From positions 1 through 5,885 of the forward strand of contig CALKXC010000103.1 of NCBI GenBank assembly GCA_938004025.1: a stretch of 5,885 nucleotides of DNA. The letters are read 5' to 3'. Below are positions 5,454 through 5,885 of the stretch, piece by piece. This stretch comes from an uncultured Leucothrix sp. (lineage in GTDB: Bacteria > Pseudomonadota > Gammaproteobacteria > Thiotrichales > Thiotrichaceae). The notes beneath the pieces are model-generated. The model ran no database searches. It was given only the letters and a program-made list of their open reading frames with translations, and had not been told where the DNA came from. Both the position numbers and the translations under genes were made by a program. Each line of letters starts with the position of its first letter. Position 1 is the stretch's first letter.

Positions 5454-5810
5454 ATGACAGGGCAATCGTTTAGCCGGCAATATCGTTTAACCAACGCGGC
5501 TGATTACCAATACGTATTTGCCAATGCAAAACGTTTCGGCAATCCTAACTTTACCCTGTTAGTAAGAGCGAATAACCTAGGCTATCCACGCCTAGGCTTA
5601 GCTATTGCTAAAAAAAGTGTCAAGCTAGCGGTTAACCGAAATCGCATTAAAAGGCTCATACGAGAAAGCTTTCGACATCAAATCACTGACCTCCCATCGA
5701 TTGATATCATTGCCATGTGTCGCACCAGCGCGGTAGAATTGCCAAGCTCGGAAATTAGCACGCAACTTGAAACACAGTGGCGATACATTCGCAAAAAACT
5801 CCAAGGATAG
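5454..5810 (+). CDS. rnpA: Ribonuclease P protein component
   Basis: RnpA is the protein cofactor of RNase P. It binds the catalytic RNA and the 5' leader of precursor tRNAs so that mature 5' ends can be cut. The product is 118 residues (119 in E. coli) and strongly basic. The diagnostic RNR motif is at 60-74, VNRNRIKRLIRESFR, preceded by PRLGLAIAKKSVKLA, which is the RNA-binding core shared by the family. The N-terminal FSRQYRLTNAADYQYVF matches the conserved aromatic cleft that contacts pre-tRNA leaders. The ATG at 5454 has GGA at 7-9 bases upstream. The stop at 5810 is only three bases before yidC, and the yidC ribosome binding site lies inside the last rnpA codons. The usual intervening yidD gene is missing. 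Confidence 0.95.
   Translation: MTGQSFSRQYRLTNAADYQYVFANAKRFGNPNFTLLVRANNLGYPRLGLAIAKKSVKLAVNRNRIKRLIRESFRHQITDLPSIDIIAMCRTSAVELPSSEISTQLETQWRYIRKKLQG
5803..5807 (+). promoter_or_regulatory. yidC ribosome binding site inside the end of rnpA
   Basis: AAGGA lies six bases before the ATG at 5814 and overlaps the last two rnpA codons. It is one of the best Shine-Dalgarno sequences in the window. It fixes the yidC start and implies that rnpA and yidC are translated from one transcript, probably coupled. Confidence 0.75.
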
Positions 5811-5813
5811 TCC

Positions 5814-5885
5814 ATGGAACAACAACGCCCTCTTCTATACCTCATGTTGGGCTTCATTGCCTTTATGATTTGGTCAACATGGGAA
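5814..5885 (+). CDS. yidC: Membrane protein insertase YidC, N-terminal fragment (continues beyond window)
   Basis: Only 24 codons are visible: MEQQRPLLYLMLGFIAFMIW followed by STWE. A short polar N-terminus with one Arg is followed by a hydrophobic segment (about 7-20) and then Trp-Glu. This closely follows the E. coli YidC start, whose first transmembrane segment also ends FMIWQAWE. In gammaproteobacteria this first segment anchors the large periplasmic domain, and the protein inserts and folds inner-membrane proteins alone or with SecYEG. The position directly after rnpA supports the call. The start is fixed by the AAGGA at 5803-5807. The rest, including the catalytic core, lies outside the window. 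Confidence 0.88.
   Translation, partial: MEQQRPLLYLMLGFIAFMIWSTWE

Overview
This window is the chromosomal replication-origin neighbourhood of a gammaproteobacterium. The order gyrB-recF-dnaN-dnaA on the minus strand, a gene-free AT-rich origin, then rpmH-rnpA-yidC on the plus strand is the classic arrangement of Pseudomonas, Marinomonas and related orders. The proteins resemble their E. coli counterparts motif for motif. The base composition is moderate to AT-leaning. The single GATC in the 714-base intergenic region argues against the Dam/SeqA origin style of Enterobacterales and Vibrionales. I cannot name the genus from this sequence alone.

Layout: 1-818 is the 5' part of gyrB (its 3' end lies beyond the window), preceded by a clear extended -10 promoter. 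891-1976 is recF, with a perfect parS-like 16-mer inside its last codons and a 12-bp inverted repeat bracketing its start codon. 2022-3134 is dnaN and 3139-4563 is dnaA, four bases apart. 4564-5277 is the origin and divergent regulatory region. It holds a symmetric cluster of four DnaA boxes at 4909-4962, further boxes at 4632 and (weaker) at 4874 and 5041, a possible IHF site near 4813, and a very AT-rich segment at 5065-5106 that is the likely unwinding element. 5278-5412 is rpmH, 5454-5810 is rnpA, and yidC starts at 5814 and runs off the window.

The genes work together as follows. DnaA loads on the boxes and opens the origin. DnaN is the sliding clamp of the replicase that then assembles. 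RecF protects and repairs gaps at forks. GyrB is the ATPase half of gyrase, which removes supercoils ahead of the forks. On the other side, L34 and the RNase P protein serve ribosome and tRNA maturation, and YidC inserts membrane proteins. All genes are transcribed away from the origin, in the direction of fork movement. yidD, normally found between rnpA and yidC, is absent from that position.

I see no mobile element, CRISPR, tRNA or rRNA, and no evidence of a wholly new system. The features most worth a second look are the parS inside recF, the recF start-codon hairpin, the mirror-symmetric DnaA box array, the candidate DnaA-trio unwinding element and the missing yidD.
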